64,000 nucleotides of DNA from Bacteroidota bacterium (GCA_947476185.1 CANJPX010000012.1:1-64000), one strand, 5' to 3'; shown: positions 18,713-28,433, counted from the first letter of the stretch. Notes: a model not told the origin generated them from the sequence alone. Numbers and translations: made by a program.

Positions 18713-19675
18713 TTGAAAAAAATACTTATCATACGTTTTAGTTCTATTGGCGATATTGTCTTAACAACGCCTGTGATCCGTTGTATCAAGGAACAAAAAC
18801 CTGATTTTGAAATCCATTATCTCACAAAAATATCCTTTAGAAATATTTTAGAGAACAATCCACACATTTCAAAAATTCACACCATCGAAAAGGATGCTAA
18901 AGAAATTGTTCCCCAATTAAAAAAAGAAAATTTCGATCTTATTATCGATCTGCATAATAATATTCGTTCGATGCAGATCAAAAAAGCATTGGGGAAACCT
19001 TCCGCTGCTTTTTCAAAATTAAATTTCAAAAAATGGCTTTTAGTTAACTTCAAAATCGACAAAATGCCAAGCGACCATATTGTTGAACGCTATTTAAGGA
19101 CGGTTGAACAACTCGGAATTAAAAATGACAACAAAGGATTGGATTATTTCATTCCGGAAAAGGATGAAGTAAATATCCTTTCTCTTCCCGCCTCACATCA
19201 AAACGGATATATTGGTTTTGTGATTGGGGCAAAACATTTCACGAAACAATTGCCACTGGAAAAAATTATTTCCATTTGTAAAAAACTAACTATACCGGTT
19301 CTGTTATTAGGAGGAAAAGAAGATTATAACAGAGGAGACGAAATTGCAAATGCTGTGGGAGTCAACATTTTCAATGCCTGTGGAAAATATAATTTAAATC
19401 AATCGGCTTCGCTTGTCAGACAAGCATCAAAAATAATCACACATGACACAGGGTTGATGCATATTGCCGCAGCCTTCAAAAAAGAGATCATTTCTGTTTG
19501 GGGAAATACAGTTCCTGCCTTTGGATTTACACCCTATTTACCGAATCCCAAATCAAAAATAGTGGAGGTAAAAGATCTTTCTTGCCGGCCTTGCTCAAAA
19601 ATTGGCTATGACAAATGTCCGAAAGGGCATTTCAAATGTATGACGGAGATCGACGAGAAAAAGTTTATTAATTGA
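18713..19675 (+). CDS. Glycosyltransferase family 9 (heptosyltransferase-like)
   Basis: 320 residues. It starts MKKILIIRFSSIGDIVLTTP, the hallmark N-terminus of family 9 LPS heptosyltransferases, and later has the ITHDTGLMHIAAA segment of the donor-binding domain and SVWGNT. It probably adds a sugar to the LPS inner core at the cytoplasmic face. The tail (about 283-310) carries a Cys cluster (CRPCSKIGYDKCPKGHFKC). The start codon is TTG at 18713; the coding match begins exactly there and no in-frame ATG fits. It may be co-transcribed with cysS. Confidence 0.92.
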   Translation: MKKILIIRFSSIGDIVLTTPVIRCIKEQKPDFEIHYLTKISFRNILENNPHISKIHTIEKDAKEIVPQLKKENFDLIIDLHNNIRSMQIKKALGKPSAAFSKLNFKKWLLVNFKIDKMPSDHIVERYLRTVEQLGIKNDNKGLDYFIPEKDEVNILSLPASHQNGYIGFVIGAKHFTKQLPLEKIISICKKLTIPVLLLGGKEDYNRGDEIANAVGVNIFNACGKYNLNQSASLVRQASKIITHDTGLMHIAAAFKKEIISVWGNTVPAFGFTPYLPNPKSKIVEVKDLSCRPCSKIGYDKCPKGHFKCMTEIDEKKFIN

Positions 19676-19687
19676 AGGTTATATAAA

Positions 19688-20197
19688 TTATGAAAACAAA
19701 GCCTTTAGTTCAGTAGCCTCGCTTGGTTTCATTTTACCGGCAAGAATAAGGCTTAATTGTTTTCTTCGCAATGCTCCTTCATAACGCGACTTTTCTTCAT
19801 CTGTTTCAGGTATTAATTCCGGCACAGGCAAAGGTGAACCATTTTGGTCTACAGCAACAAAAGTATAAATGGCTTCATTACATTTCCTTTTTTCACCGGT
19901 TACATGATCCTCTACCCAAACATCAATAAAAATCTCCATAGAAGAATTGAATGCTCTTGACACTTTTGCTTCTAATGTTACAAGGCTGGCATGATTTATA
20001 GGCATATTAAAGGAAACATTATTAACGGATGCTGTCACAACAACACGTTTACAATGACGGTGAGCCGCAATTGAAGCCACAATATCCATCCATTGTAATA
20101 ATTGTCCGCCAAACAAATTACCCAATGTATTGGTATCATTCGGTAAAACTATCTGAGTTTGAATTGTCAATGACTCTTTGGATGTTTTCGCTTTCAT
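19688..20197 (-). CDS. Acyl-CoA thioesterase, hotdog fold
   Basis: 169 residues from the ATG at 20197. Hotdog-domain features are NLFGGQLLQWMDI, the ASIAAHRH helix and SVNNVSF, as in the BACH/YciA-type thioesterases that release free fatty acids and CoA. A longer in-frame start at 20266 exists but is rejected: a clean -7 box (TATCTTTG, minus strand) sits at 20215-20222, between the two starts, and the family homology begins at the later one. Converges with the glycosyltransferase gene (12-bp gap). Confidence 0.92.
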   Translation of the reverse strand: MKAKTSKESLTIQTQIVLPNDTNTLGNLFGGQLLQWMDIVASIAAHRHCKRVVVTASVNNVSFNMPINHASLVTLEAKVSRAFNSSMEIFIDVWVEDHVTGEKRKCNEAIYTFVAVDQNGSPLPVPELIPETDEEKSRYEGALRRKQLSLILAGKMKPSEATELKALFS

Positions 20198-20214
20198 AGT
20201 TTTAATTATTTGCA

Positions 20215-20222
20215 CAAAGATA
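20215..20222 (-). promoter_or_regulatory. -7 promoter box (TATCTTTG) for the thioesterase gene
   Basis: Exact TAnnTTTG match on the minus strand, 17 bases upstream of the ATG at 20197. It decides against the longer start at 20266. Confidence 0.55.
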
Positions 20223-20352
20223 TGCGTTTTATTTCTTACGGGAATTGAATCAGATTCATTTTGCAAACTAAAAACTGCTAATTAACACATACATTTTATT
20301 ATACAGAATCTTTTATTTCCTTTACCTTTACACAAAATAAATTCATCAGATA

Positions 20353-20931
20353 ATGGACTCCTCTTATATTAAGGCCTTACACATCATTTTTGTAGTAACC
20401 TGGTTTGCCGGTTTATTTTATATCGTTCGTTTATTCATTTACCATACGGAAGCTGAAATAAAACCCGAACCTGAAAAAAGTATTTTGCAAGAACAATACA
20501 AGATCATGGAAAAACGATTGTGGTATGGCATAACCTGGCCATCGATGATACTGACAGTAATATTCGGATCCTGGATCTTGTTTAACTGGCCCTTTGAAGT
20601 ATTTTTATATCAACCTTACTTTATCCTTAAATTATGTTTTGTGGGAGGATTAATATTGTACCATATGGAGTGCCATGTAATGTTCAAACAATTACAAAGG
20701 GATTATGTTAAACACTCATCCTTCAGATTACGTTTGTGGAATGAGGTGGCAACCGTTCTTTTGTTTGCGATCGTATTTCTAATTGTATTGAAAAGCAGCA
20801 GTGGTTTTGTTTGGGGACTGCTTGGACTGATAATTTTTTCACTTACACTCATTCTTGCAATAAGAATTTATAAAAAAAGCAGGGAGAAGAATGAATTGGC
20901 AAAAGAGGAAGATAAGCCAAAAGAGCAATAG
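20353..20931 (+). CDS. hemJ: Protoporphyrinogen IX oxidase HemJ
   Basis: 192 residues, with membrane helices at about 7-28, 57-77, 84-105, 125-145 and 148-168. It has the HemJ/CopD-like start KALHIIFVVTWFAGLFYIVR with the conserved His10, and KLCFVGGLILYH in a later helix. HemJ oxidises protoporphyrinogen IX in the membrane, a late haem step. Genes for early steps (hemA, hemCD, hemB) lie in this window at 41-45 kb. The last 25 residues are a charged cytoplasmic tail. Converges with the next gene with a 7-bp gap. Confidence 0.9.
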   Translation: MDSSYIKALHIIFVVTWFAGLFYIVRLFIYHTEAEIKPEPEKSILQEQYKIMEKRLWYGITWPSMILTVIFGSWILFNWPFEVFLYQPYFILKLCFVGGLILYHMECHVMFKQLQRDYVKHSSFRLRLWNEVATVLLFAIVFLIVLKSSSGFVWGLLGLIIFSLTLILAIRIYKKSREKNELAKEEDKPKEQ

Positions 20932-20938
20932 TAAATGA

Positions 20939-21763
20939 TCATTTTACTTTTATAAGTTCAATATTGGTTTCCGACTTTTTGAATTTCTCCTTTACTATTT
21001 TAGCATTAGATTTTGCTTTTAGCCCTACAATAAGGTGCGCTTCGTTATAGATCGGTTTTAAGTTCGGATAAATTTGGGCAGTTGACCTTAAAAATTCATT
21101 CACATCACCTGTTTTGTCGTTATAGGTAGTAAAATAAAAAGGCACCAAATTCAGAAATTCGCCTTTATTCCATTCCTCTATTTTAAGATATTCCCATCCA
21201 AAAGGAGTAAGAAGATCCAGATAATAATCATCCTGATACTTTGTAAGTTTTAATTTTTCACTTAACTGAAATATATCCACCTCGTAATTATTGGTTAAAG
21301 AATCGATAAATATCAGTGATATCTTATTTTTTGCGATCTTCAAAAAACCAAAAACAATATCAATTTTCTTCGTGACCGAATCGATTGACGCATTTAAATT
21401 AATAAGAGCAATTGAATTTAGTGATGCTATTTTATAGAAATTATTTTCTTCTTCAACAATTGAGGAGTTAAGATTTGTATCTTTTTCTAACCTGACCTCT
21501 TCATCCGTTTTTCCAATTTTTGTTGTATCCGAACCGGAAAGTTGTAAATCCTTTATGGCAAGCTTTCCATTTTTGATGTAATATTTTTCTTCAAAACTTA
21601 CAATACCTTTTTTTATTATTTCATCTAAAGGATAAAAATCTCCTTGCATACTTTTTGGAAAACTATCTTGCTGTATCCCGAAAGAATTATCAAAATAAAC
21701 GGGAAGAGGAGATTTACATGATGCCAGAAAAGCAACAACAAAGAATAGAAATATAAATCTCAT
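20939..21763 (-). CDS. Lipoprotein of unknown function
   Basis: 274 residues. N-terminal lipoprotein signal with lipobox LASC (Cys16). The rest is a mixed alpha/beta protein without motifs I recognise. It is the last gene of a probable kdsB - HU/SPOR - lipoprotein run on the minus strand (35-bp gap to the HU/SPOR gene), although a -7 box just upstream suggests its own promoter too. Confidence 0.8.
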   Translation of the reverse strand: MRFIFLFFVVAFLASCKSPLPVYFDNSFGIQQDSFPKSMQGDFYPLDEIIKKGIVSFEEKYYIKNGKLAIKDLQLSGSDTTKIGKTDEEVRLEKDTNLNSSIVEEENNFYKIASLNSIALINLNASIDSVTKKIDIVFGFLKIAKNKISLIFIDSLTNNYEVDIFQLSEKLKLTKYQDDYYLDLLTPFGWEYLKIEEWNKGEFLNLVPFYFTTYNDKTGDVNEFLRSTAQIYPNLKPIYNEAHLIVGLKAKSNAKIVKEKFKKSETNIELIKVK

Positions 21764-21777
21764 GATCTTACAGGTAT

Positions 21778-21785
21778 CAAAAATA
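21778..21785 (-). promoter_or_regulatory. -7 promoter box (TATTTTTG) for the lipoprotein gene
   Basis: Exact TAnnTTTG match on the minus strand, 14 bases upstream of the ATG at 21763, in the 35-bp gap after the HU/SPOR gene. Confidence 0.4.
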
Positions 21786-21798
21786 ATAACAGAAATTA

Positions 21799-22803
21799 TT
21801 AATTTTTATATAACCAAGCATTCGGCTGAACTTTACGAAGTCCATCAAGTTCGTTCAAAGCATCTTTACGGGAAGGGAAGTCACCGCAACTAACAACAAA
21901 TAATCCTTTATTATTTTGTCCGATAATGGCAGCACTTAAATTTTGTGCTTGTAATGTTTGAACAAATTTTACGGCATTCTCTTCAATCTGAAAACAGCCT
22001 GCCACTAAATGAAATTTATAATTTAAATTGATATAATTTTTAGCAACTGCAGTAGTATCAGGAACAACAGGATCTATCATGGTCAATGCCACAGGTTGTA
22101 TCACAGAATCCTTAGTAACAAACTTTGTTACTGTTGTATCATTATTTAAAATTGGAGCAACTGTTTTCGCCTCAGGATTTATTATTTCCTTTTTGGAAAA
22201 AGGATTTATGTCTGAATAATTAATATCCTTCAGAAGATTCGTTTTTAAAGGGATCCAAATCAATGCAAAAAGCAAAGGGGCGGCAATAGCTACAGCCACA
22301 TAACGCTTAATATTACTTCTCTTTTTCTGAACAGGGATAGCACCTCGGTCAATAAATTCTTTTTCTAAACGTTTAGCAATATTGTCACGTTTAATAGCAG
22401 GAGAATAAAATGGTGCCAAGCCAAAAGCATCCGGTAAAAAATTGGTTATTGAAGGTTCGAATTGAATATTCCGCTCAACATCTAAAAAAAGGGTACCTAC
22501 CTCACCTATCTTCAGTTTGCTTCCCTTTTTTAATTGAAGATTTGCATTGTCAACAAAATGCTGGATATATTTTAAGGCTTGCGGATAATTTGTGCTTTCA
22601 GAAAAAGCAATATGGTTAGCTAACAAACCGTCGTTCTTCTTCAAATTTATATTAAAAACAATATTTTTTGAAGGTGGAATAAAGGAATGCCGGGAAGGAT
22701 CAATTTTTGCCGGTGCATAATTGGCCACAAAACCACCCAGATCGGGAACGATCACACAATTGTGGTCGTAAAGTAATTCACCAATATGTTTTTCTATGTT
22801 CAT
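21799..22803 (-). CDS. HU-CCDC81-type protein with membrane helix and SPOR domain
   Basis: 334 residues. The N-terminal 130 residues match the Bacteroidota HU-CCDC81 domains (start MNIEKHIGELLYDHNCVIVPDLGGFVANY, described here by its key residues D17, P20, D21 and GGF at 23-25). A single membrane helix lies at about 168-186 (VAVAIAAPLLFALIW), then a Thr/Val/Pro-rich linker and a C-terminal SPOR domain (about 258-334, YKFHLVAGCFQIEENA). SPOR domains bind glycan strands lacking stem peptides at septa, so a cell-wall or division role is likely, with the HU-like domain in the cytoplasm. It follows kdsB after 37 bases. Confidence 0.9.
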   Translation of the reverse strand: MNIEKHIGELLYDHNCVIVPDLGGFVANYAPAKIDPSRHSFIPPSKNIVFNINLKKNDGLLANHIAFSESTNYPQALKYIQHFVDNANLQLKKGSKLKIGEVGTLFLDVERNIQFEPSITNFLPDAFGLAPFYSPAIKRDNIAKRLEKEFIDRGAIPVQKKRSNIKRYVAVAIAAPLLFALIWIPLKTNLLKDINYSDINPFSKKEIINPEAKTVAPILNNDTTVTKFVTKDSVIQPVALTMIDPVVPDTTAVAKNYINLNYKFHLVAGCFQIEENAVKFVQTLQAQNLSAAIIGQNNKGLFVVSCGDFPSRKDALNELDGLRKVQPNAWLYKN

Positions 22804-22840
22804 TTCTATTGCAAAGACTTAGGCTAAAGTAGTTGTAAAA

Positions 22841-23578
22841 TTACAAAAATTTGCTGAGTTTTTTAAGGTCCTCAGGAGTATCGACTGCAACACTCTCAAA
22901 ATCAGTAATCTCAACATTAATTTTGTATCCATTTTCCAGCCAGCGAAGCTGCTCCAACGCTTCGGCAAGTTCCAAGGGCGACTGTTTTAATGCGGTAATT
23001 TCGGCTAAAACATTCGTGCGATAGGCGTATATGCCGATATGTTTGTAAAATGTGAACTCCTTCAGCCAATTCTTAGGTTCTGTACCCCTGATGAACGGAA
23101 TTGTTTGCCTGCTAAATAGAATAGCCTGCTTATTAATATTCAATAACACTTTAGGAATATTTACATTAAACAGTTCCTCATCCGTGTTTATCTTTTTTAC
23201 TAAGGTAGCAATCTGAACTTCTGGAGAATTGAAGCAAGAAGCAACGAGATCAATCTGTCCCGGTTGAATAAAAGGTTCGTCTCCTTGAATATTGATTACC
23301 ACATCAGCATCCGGACAAAATGAACGAATAGCTTCAAAACACCTGTCGGTACCACTTTGGTGCAAATCACTTGTTAAAACCACGTTACCGCCAAAAGATC
23401 TGACATGAGCAGCAATGCGCTCATCATCGGTGGCAACAACAACATCATTCAACAATTCCGACTTTTTAGCCTGCATGAACACACGTTGGATCATCGTTAA
23501 CCCGCCAATATCGACCAATGGTTTAGCGGGAAATCGTGTTGAAGCATAACGTGCTGGAATAATTCCGATGATCTTCAT
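22841..23578 (-). CDS. kdsB: 3-deoxy-manno-octulosonate cytidylyltransferase
   Basis: 245 residues, full length. The N-terminus IIPARYASTRFPAKPL with the P-loop-like Arg/Lys, VATDDERI, SGTDRC and the metal-binding INIQGDEPF are all present. It activates Kdo as CMP-Kdo for lipid A-Kdo assembly, showing that this organism makes Kdo-containing LPS. It heads a probable three-gene minus-strand run. Confidence 0.97.
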   Translation of the reverse strand: MKIIGIIPARYASTRFPAKPLVDIGGLTMIQRVFMQAKKSELLNDVVVATDDERIAAHVRSFGGNVVLTSDLHQSGTDRCFEAIRSFCPDADVVINIQGDEPFIQPGQIDLVASCFNSPEVQIATLVKKINTDEELFNVNIPKVLLNINKQAILFSRQTIPFIRGTEPKNWLKEFTFYKHIGIYAYRTNVLAEITALKQSPLELAEALEQLRWLENGYKINVEITDFESVAVDTPEDLKKLSKFL

Positions 23579-23660
23579 AAGAAAGGTTTATTTGCACGAA
23601 TTTACAGAATTAATTTTACCTATTAGGTCTTGGAAATAAAGAAAATGGGCGCTTTTTTGT

Positions 23661-23668
23661 TAATTTTG
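23661..23668 (+). promoter_or_regulatory. -7 promoter box (TAATTTTG) upstream of the first LysM paralogue
   Basis: Exact TAnnTTTG match ending 5 bases before the GTG start. If active, the transcript would be nearly leaderless. Confidence 0.35.
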
Positions 23669-23672
23669 TAAT

Positions 23673-24524
23673 GTGAGAATATTGAGACCATTCGCCATAT
23701 TATTGATAACAATGCTTTTTATAGGGAGCGCTTCACAAAAAAAAGCAATATCCTGCAAAGAAGTTGTAGAATATATGCTCGATAGTATCCAAAAAGTAAA
23801 GACACAGTCCTGTAGCGTTAAAGCAACGGAAAGAATAGGAGACCACTTTTTAATTGCCGAATCGTACATTAAAATAAATGTCTTCCCAAGAAAAATATAT
23901 TTCCATAGCCCAGGAAAAGGCGTTGAAATGCTTTGGGTACAATCCACCAACAATGGGAATGCAACTGTTCATTCCAAATCAATTCCCTTATTGAATTTTG
24001 ACCTCGACCCACTTGGGAGCATCGTCCGGAAAGATCAGCATCATACCATTTTTGAATTAGGGACAACTTACATCGGTTCAATAATAGCTAACACCATACT
24101 GAAATCGCCAAAAGATTTCGACAAACATTTCACTTATGGTGGAACAGTTAAATGGGATAATAAGGAATGTTATCAAATTATTATGAGCTTCCCTGAATAT
24201 AAATATATTGAATACACTACAAAAAAAGAGGAAACCGTGACCAGCATTGCTCAAAAATTGAATACCAGCGATTATAAGATCCGTTATAAAAATGATCTGT
24301 CGAGTTATTACGGCTCTATCAAAGAGGGGAAAAAGCTCACAATTCCAATCCCCTATTCAAACAAAGTATTGTTATTTATTGATAAAAGAACATGTATTCC
24401 TATCTATGTTATCGTTTATGATGAGGAAGGACTATATGAATCTTATGAATTTAAGAACATCCGCATTAACCAGCCATTCAAATCCGATGAGTTCTCGAAG
24501 GACTTTAAAGGTTATGGATTTTAA
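23673..24524 (+). CDS. Secreted DUF1571-like protein with LysM-type segment (paralogue 1)
   Basis: 283 residues; start is GTG at 23673. A hydrophobic signal (about 5-20) is followed by an alpha/beta domain that shares with the next gene the block NFDLDP-x-GS-x-x-RKDQHHTI and a C-terminal YESYEFKNIR...FTKDYKDYGF-like ending. A LysM-like stretch (about 185-232, KEETVTSIAQKLNTSDYKIRYKN ... KLTIPIPY, shown here by parts) is inserted. The outline resembles DUF1571/LolA-like periplasmic lipid or lipoprotein binders with a peptidoglycan tether; this is inference. Two tandem copies point to a duplication. Confidence 0.75.
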   Translation: MRILRPFAILLITMLFIGSASQKKAISCKEVVEYMLDSIQKVKTQSCSVKATERIGDHFLIAESYIKINVFPRKIYFHSPGKGVEMLWVQSTNNGNATVHSKSIPLLNFDLDPLGSIVRKDQHHTIFELGTTYIGSIIANTILKSPKDFDKHFTYGGTVKWDNKECYQIIMSFPEYKYIEYTTKKEETVTSIAQKLNTSDYKIRYKNDLSSYYGSIKEGKKLTIPIPYSNKVLLFIDKRTCIPIYVIVYDEEGLYESYEFKNIRINQPFKSDEFSKDFKGYGF

Positions 24525-24573
24525 TACAGAGGCATTTGATAAAATTAAATTAACTTTAAATTAAAAATGCGAT

Positions 24574-24581
24574 TACATTTG
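24574..24581 (+). promoter_or_regulatory. -7 promoter box (TACATTTG) for the second LysM paralogue
   Basis: Exact TAnnTTTG match 16 bases before the ATG at 24598, in the 73-bp gap between the paralogues. Confidence 0.45.
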
Positions 24582-24597
24582 CATACTTTTTATTTTG

Positions 24598-25467
24598 ATG
24601 ATGATATTTAAAACAAAATATTTTTTTTTATTCTTAGCACTTTTTGCTTTCAGCACACTGTTCATCTCATTCCGGGCTGTAAGAAGTGAAAAAATAACGA
24701 ATAACCGTGAATTGATAGATAAAATTTTCACAGCTGTAGAAAATGTAAAAACGCTGCGTTTTAATTTATCTTGCAACGAACGTATTAAAGGTAAAATGAC
24801 TCATACAGAGTCGAAAGTAAAATTACAAGTATCTCCAAGAAAATTATATTTATCATTAAAAGGTCCGGAAGTGCTTTGGATCCAAGGTCAAAACAATTCT
24901 GAGGCGCTAGTTAATCCTGGGGCATTCCCATATATGAACTTCAACCTCGACCCATATGGATCGTTGATGAGGAAAGACCAGCACCACACGATTCATGAAA
25001 TGGGATTTCAATATTTATACGATATTTTAAAGGACGGCTTTAAACGTGCCGGAGATAAGTTGGATAAATACTTTGTTATTATTGGAGAGGATAAAATAGA
25101 TGGTAGAAGTTGTTACAAACTAGCGATCTCTTATCCTGATTTTGCCTGGGGACCATATACTGTAAAAGCCGGAGAAAATCTGACCACTATCGCTAGAAAA
25201 TTAAAGATCAGCGAATACATGGTACTGATGAACAATCCAAAGGTAAGCTGGTACAGTGATGTTAAAGAAGGGCAGATCATTCAAGTTCCTAATGCATATG
25301 GGAAACTAACAATCCTATTAATTGACAAGGAATATTTATTACCTATCAGCAATAAAGTATATGATGATCAGGGAGTGTTTGAAACCTATGAATACTCTAA
25401 TCTAAAAGTAAATTCGACAATTCTTCCTGAAGAATTCACAAAAGATTATAAAGATTACGGCTTCTAA
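24598..25467 (+). CDS. Secreted DUF1571-like protein with LysM domain (paralogue 2)
   Basis: 289 residues from ATG 24598 (a TTG at 24595 and an ATG at 24601 are also in frame). Signal peptide of about 25 residues, a domain with the shared block NFDLDPYGSLMRKDQHHTI, a clear LysM (about 190-235: YTVKAGENLTTIARKLKISEY, then EGQIIQVPN), and the ending YKDYGF. The LysM sits inside the domain instead of at an end, as in the upstream paralogue. LysM binds peptidoglycan glycan strands, so the protein probably works in the periplasm on or near the wall. Converges with polA. Confidence 0.8.
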   Translation: MMIFKTKYFFLFLALFAFSTLFISFRAVRSEKITNNRELIDKIFTAVENVKTLRFNLSCNERIKGKMTHTESKVKLQVSPRKLYLSLKGPEVLWIQGQNNSEALVNPGAFPYMNFNLDPYGSLMRKDQHHTIHEMGFQYLYDILKDGFKRAGDKLDKYFVIIGEDKIDGRSCYKLAISYPDFAWGPYTVKAGENLTTIARKLKISEYMVLMNNPKVSWYSDVKEGQIIQVPNAYGKLTILLIDKEYLLPISNKVYDDQGVFETYEYSNLKVNSTILPEEFTKDYKDYGF

Positions 25468-25502
25468 AAAAGAATATAGAAGTGAGAATTTATTTTTTAT
25501 TT

Positions 25503-28349
25503 CTAATGTGCCTCCAGCCAATTTACACCTATTCCCATTCCAACTTCCATCGGAACCGTTAATGAAGGTATAGCATGTTTCATTCTGTTTTCAATTATTG
25601 GTTTTACAATTTCCAATTCTTCCTTCAGCACATCAAACACCAACTCATCATGCACCTGCAAAAGCATTTTTGATCTGATACCCATTTCAGTAAAATCTTT
25701 TTGAATATTGATCATTGCAATTTTTATCATGTCAGCTGCACTTCCTTGTATTGGTGCATTAATTGCATTCCGCTCAGCATAACCTCTGACAGTATGATTA
25801 TTTGAATTGATGTCCCTCAAATTCCTTCTTCTGCCCATGATCGTTTCTACATAACCTTTATCACGCGCAAGTGCAATACTTTCATCCATGTATGCTTTTA
25901 TCCGAGGATATTTGTCAAAATAATTTTCAATGATGGCTGCAGCTTCCTTACGGGGAATATTTAATCGTTCAGAAAGTCCGAAAGCAGATATTCCATAGAT
26001 GATTCCGAAGTTGACCATTTTTGCATTTCTACGCATGTCGGATGTCACCTCCTCTAAAGAAACGCCATAAACTTTTGCTGCAGTTGCTTTATGAATATCT
26101 TGTCCGGAAAGAAATGCCTCGATCATTCCCTGATCTTTACTAAGCTCTGCGATGATCCTTAATTCTATCTGTGAATAATCTGCCGACAGCAAAATATAAT
26201 TTTCATTTTTTGGAACAAACGCTTTTCTGATCTCCCTGCCTCTTTCAGTACGGATAGGAATATTTTGCAGGTTAGGATTATCGGAACTCAACCTTCCGGT
26301 AACAGCTACCACCTGATTATAAGAAGTATGGATCCTATTGGTTGTTGGATCAACCAATAAAGGTAAGGTATCAACATATGTATTTTTGAGCTTTACCAAT
26401 TCACGATAATCCAGGATCTTCCCGACAATCTCATGCTTTCCAACTAATTTCACCAACACTTCTTCTCCTGTAGCATACTGCCCTGTCTTAGTTTTCTTAG
26501 GTTTTTCTGTGATCTGTAATACTTCAAATAATATTTCTCCTACTTGTTTTGGTGATGAAACATTGAAGGAAGTACCTGCCAATCCTTGGATTTCCTTTTC
26601 AACAATTAAAATATCTTTTTCCAATTCAGTTGACAATTCTTTCAGTGCATTTTTATCCAATGCAATTCCTTCAGCCTCCATCGCTGCAAGGACGGGAATA
26701 AGCGGAATGTCAATTTCGTCAAACAATTTTTTTGTAATCGGGTCGCTGAGCATTCCTTCAAATTTATTTTTCAATTGAAATGTTATATCAGCATCCTCTG
26801 AAGCGTATTCCTTTATTTCCTCAAGAGGTACATCACGCATGCTTAACTGTCCTTTTCCTCTTTTGCCGATAAGTGTCTCAATTGAGACCGGTGAGTAATT
26901 CAAATATGTTTCGGCAAGCACATTCATATTGTGACGCATTTCCGGTTGGATCAAAAAATGCGCTACCATCGTGTCAAATAATTTCCCTTTGATGCTGATA
27001 TCATATCGCCTTAAAATAGAAATATCATATTTTATATTCTGGCCGATAATTGTCAACTTCTCGTTTTCAAAAACAGATCTGAATTCGTTCAATACAGACT
27101 GCGCTTCCATCTGATCAGCAGAAAAAGGAATATAATATGCTTCCGCAATTTTGAAGGAGAATGACATTCCAACCAATTCTGCAGTTTGAGTATCAAGACC
27201 TGTGGTTTCTGTATCAAAACAGATCTCCGATTGTTTATTTAATTCCAGAATTAACTGTTCACGTTTTCCCTTTGTATCAACAAGATGATAAGCGTGATGT
27301 ACATCTTTTATCGTTCTGAAAACTTTTGGTGCATGAGACAATTCCTCCTCTTCGATCTCTTCTGTCTCACCAACTTCTCCGAACATATCCATCTGATCAG
27401 GATTTGTTTTTTTTGCTTTAGCAGCAAGAGGCTTTGCCAGCTCTGCTTGAGTATTTGCAGAAGCGATCGTTTCGCCAAATACCTGTTCAGCCAATCTTCT
27501 GAATTCGAATTCTGTGAACAAGGCCTTTAAAGCTTCCTTATTAGGCTCCTCAATTTCCAACGCTTTTTCATCAAATTCCACAGGCACATCGCAAATGATG
27601 GTTGCCAACCATTTCGATTGAATTGCTTTTTCTTTATTTTGCTCTATTTTCTCTTTTAATTTTCCTTTTAACTTATCTGTATTTTGTAATAAATTTTCGA
27701 TAGTCCCAAAATCTTTAATAAGCTGAATGGCCGTTTTTTCACCAACACCCGGAACGCCGGGAATGTTATCTACTTTATCTCCCATCAATCCAAGAATATC
27801 TATGAGCTGATCAACATTCAGAATATCCCATTTTTTACAAATCTCACTGACCCCCATTTTTTCTGCTCCATTTCCCATACGGGCAGGTTTATAAATAAAA
27901 ATATTATCAGATACCAACTGTCCGTAATCTTTATCCGGAGTCATCATATAGGTTGTGAATCCTTTCTTTTCAGCCATTTTGGCAAGTGTGCCGATAACAT
28001 CATCGGCTTCAAATCCGGGCATTGAAATAACGGGGATGTTAAACCCTTCAATTACTTTGATGATATATGGAATTGCCAAAGCCAGGTCCTCGGGCATTTC
28101 TTCGCGATGAGCTTTATATTCAGCAAATTCAATATGGCGGACGGTTTGTTCAGGTGTATCAAAAACAACAGCAATGTGAGTAGGTTTTTCTTTTTTTAAA
28201 ACTTCCAGTAACGTATTTGTAAACCCAAGTATAGCAGATGTATTTAAACCTTTGGAATTGATACGGTGATTGTTCGCGAAAGCAAAATAAGCACGATAGA
28301 TAAGTGCAAAAGCATCAAGCAAAAAAAGTTTTTTATTGTTTCCGGACAT
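25503..28349 (-). CDS. polA: DNA polymerase I
   Basis: 948 residues with all three domains. The 5'-3' exonuclease (1-290) has DAFALIYRA and GFEADDVIGTLA. The 3'-5' exonuclease (about 350-540) looks active: Asp379 and Glu381 in FDTETTGLD, Asp442 in QNIKYD and the aspartates in YASEDADIT. The polymerase (about 560-948) has motif A SADYSQIELR, motif B with RRNAKMVNFGIIYG, and motif C QVHDELVF. It fills gaps and removes RNA primers in replication and repair. Separated from the upstream gene by a terminator hairpin. Confidence 0.98.
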   Translation of the reverse strand: MSGNNKKLFLLDAFALIYRAYFAFANNHRINSKGLNTSAILGFTNTLLEVLKKEKPTHIAVVFDTPEQTVRHIEFAEYKAHREEMPEDLALAIPYIIKVIEGFNIPVISMPGFEADDVIGTLAKMAEKKGFTTYMMTPDKDYGQLVSDNIFIYKPARMGNGAEKMGVSEICKKWDILNVDQLIDILGLMGDKVDNIPGVPGVGEKTAIQLIKDFGTIENLLQNTDKLKGKLKEKIEQNKEKAIQSKWLATIICDVPVEFDEKALEIEEPNKEALKALFTEFEFRRLAEQVFGETIASANTQAELAKPLAAKAKKTNPDQMDMFGEVGETEEIEEEELSHAPKVFRTIKDVHHAYHLVDTKGKREQLILELNKQSEICFDTETTGLDTQTAELVGMSFSFKIAEAYYIPFSADQMEAQSVLNEFRSVFENEKLTIIGQNIKYDISILRRYDISIKGKLFDTMVAHFLIQPEMRHNMNVLAETYLNYSPVSIETLIGKRGKGQLSMRDVPLEEIKEYASEDADITFQLKNKFEGMLSDPITKKLFDEIDIPLIPVLAAMEAEGIALDKNALKELSTELEKDILIVEKEIQGLAGTSFNVSSPKQVGEILFEVLQITEKPKKTKTGQYATGEEVLVKLVGKHEIVGKILDYRELVKLKNTYVDTLPLLVDPTTNRIHTSYNQVVAVTGRLSSDNPNLQNIPIRTERGREIRKAFVPKNENYILLSADYSQIELRIIAELSKDQGMIEAFLSGQDIHKATAAKVYGVSLEEVTSDMRRNAKMVNFGIIYGISAFGLSERLNIPRKEAAAIIENYFDKYPRIKAYMDESIALARDKGYVETIMGRRRNLRDINSNNHTVRGYAERNAINAPIQGSAADMIKIAMINIQKDFTEMGIRSKMLLQVHDELVFDVLKEELEIVKPIIENRMKHAIPSLTVPMEVGMGIGVNWLEAH

Positions 28350-28433
28350 GTAATTTTATATTAGAATATTGTATAAAAATACCTCAAAAAACTCGGTATT
28401 ATGGCAGTGTTTAAAAGTATTTAGGAAATAAAA

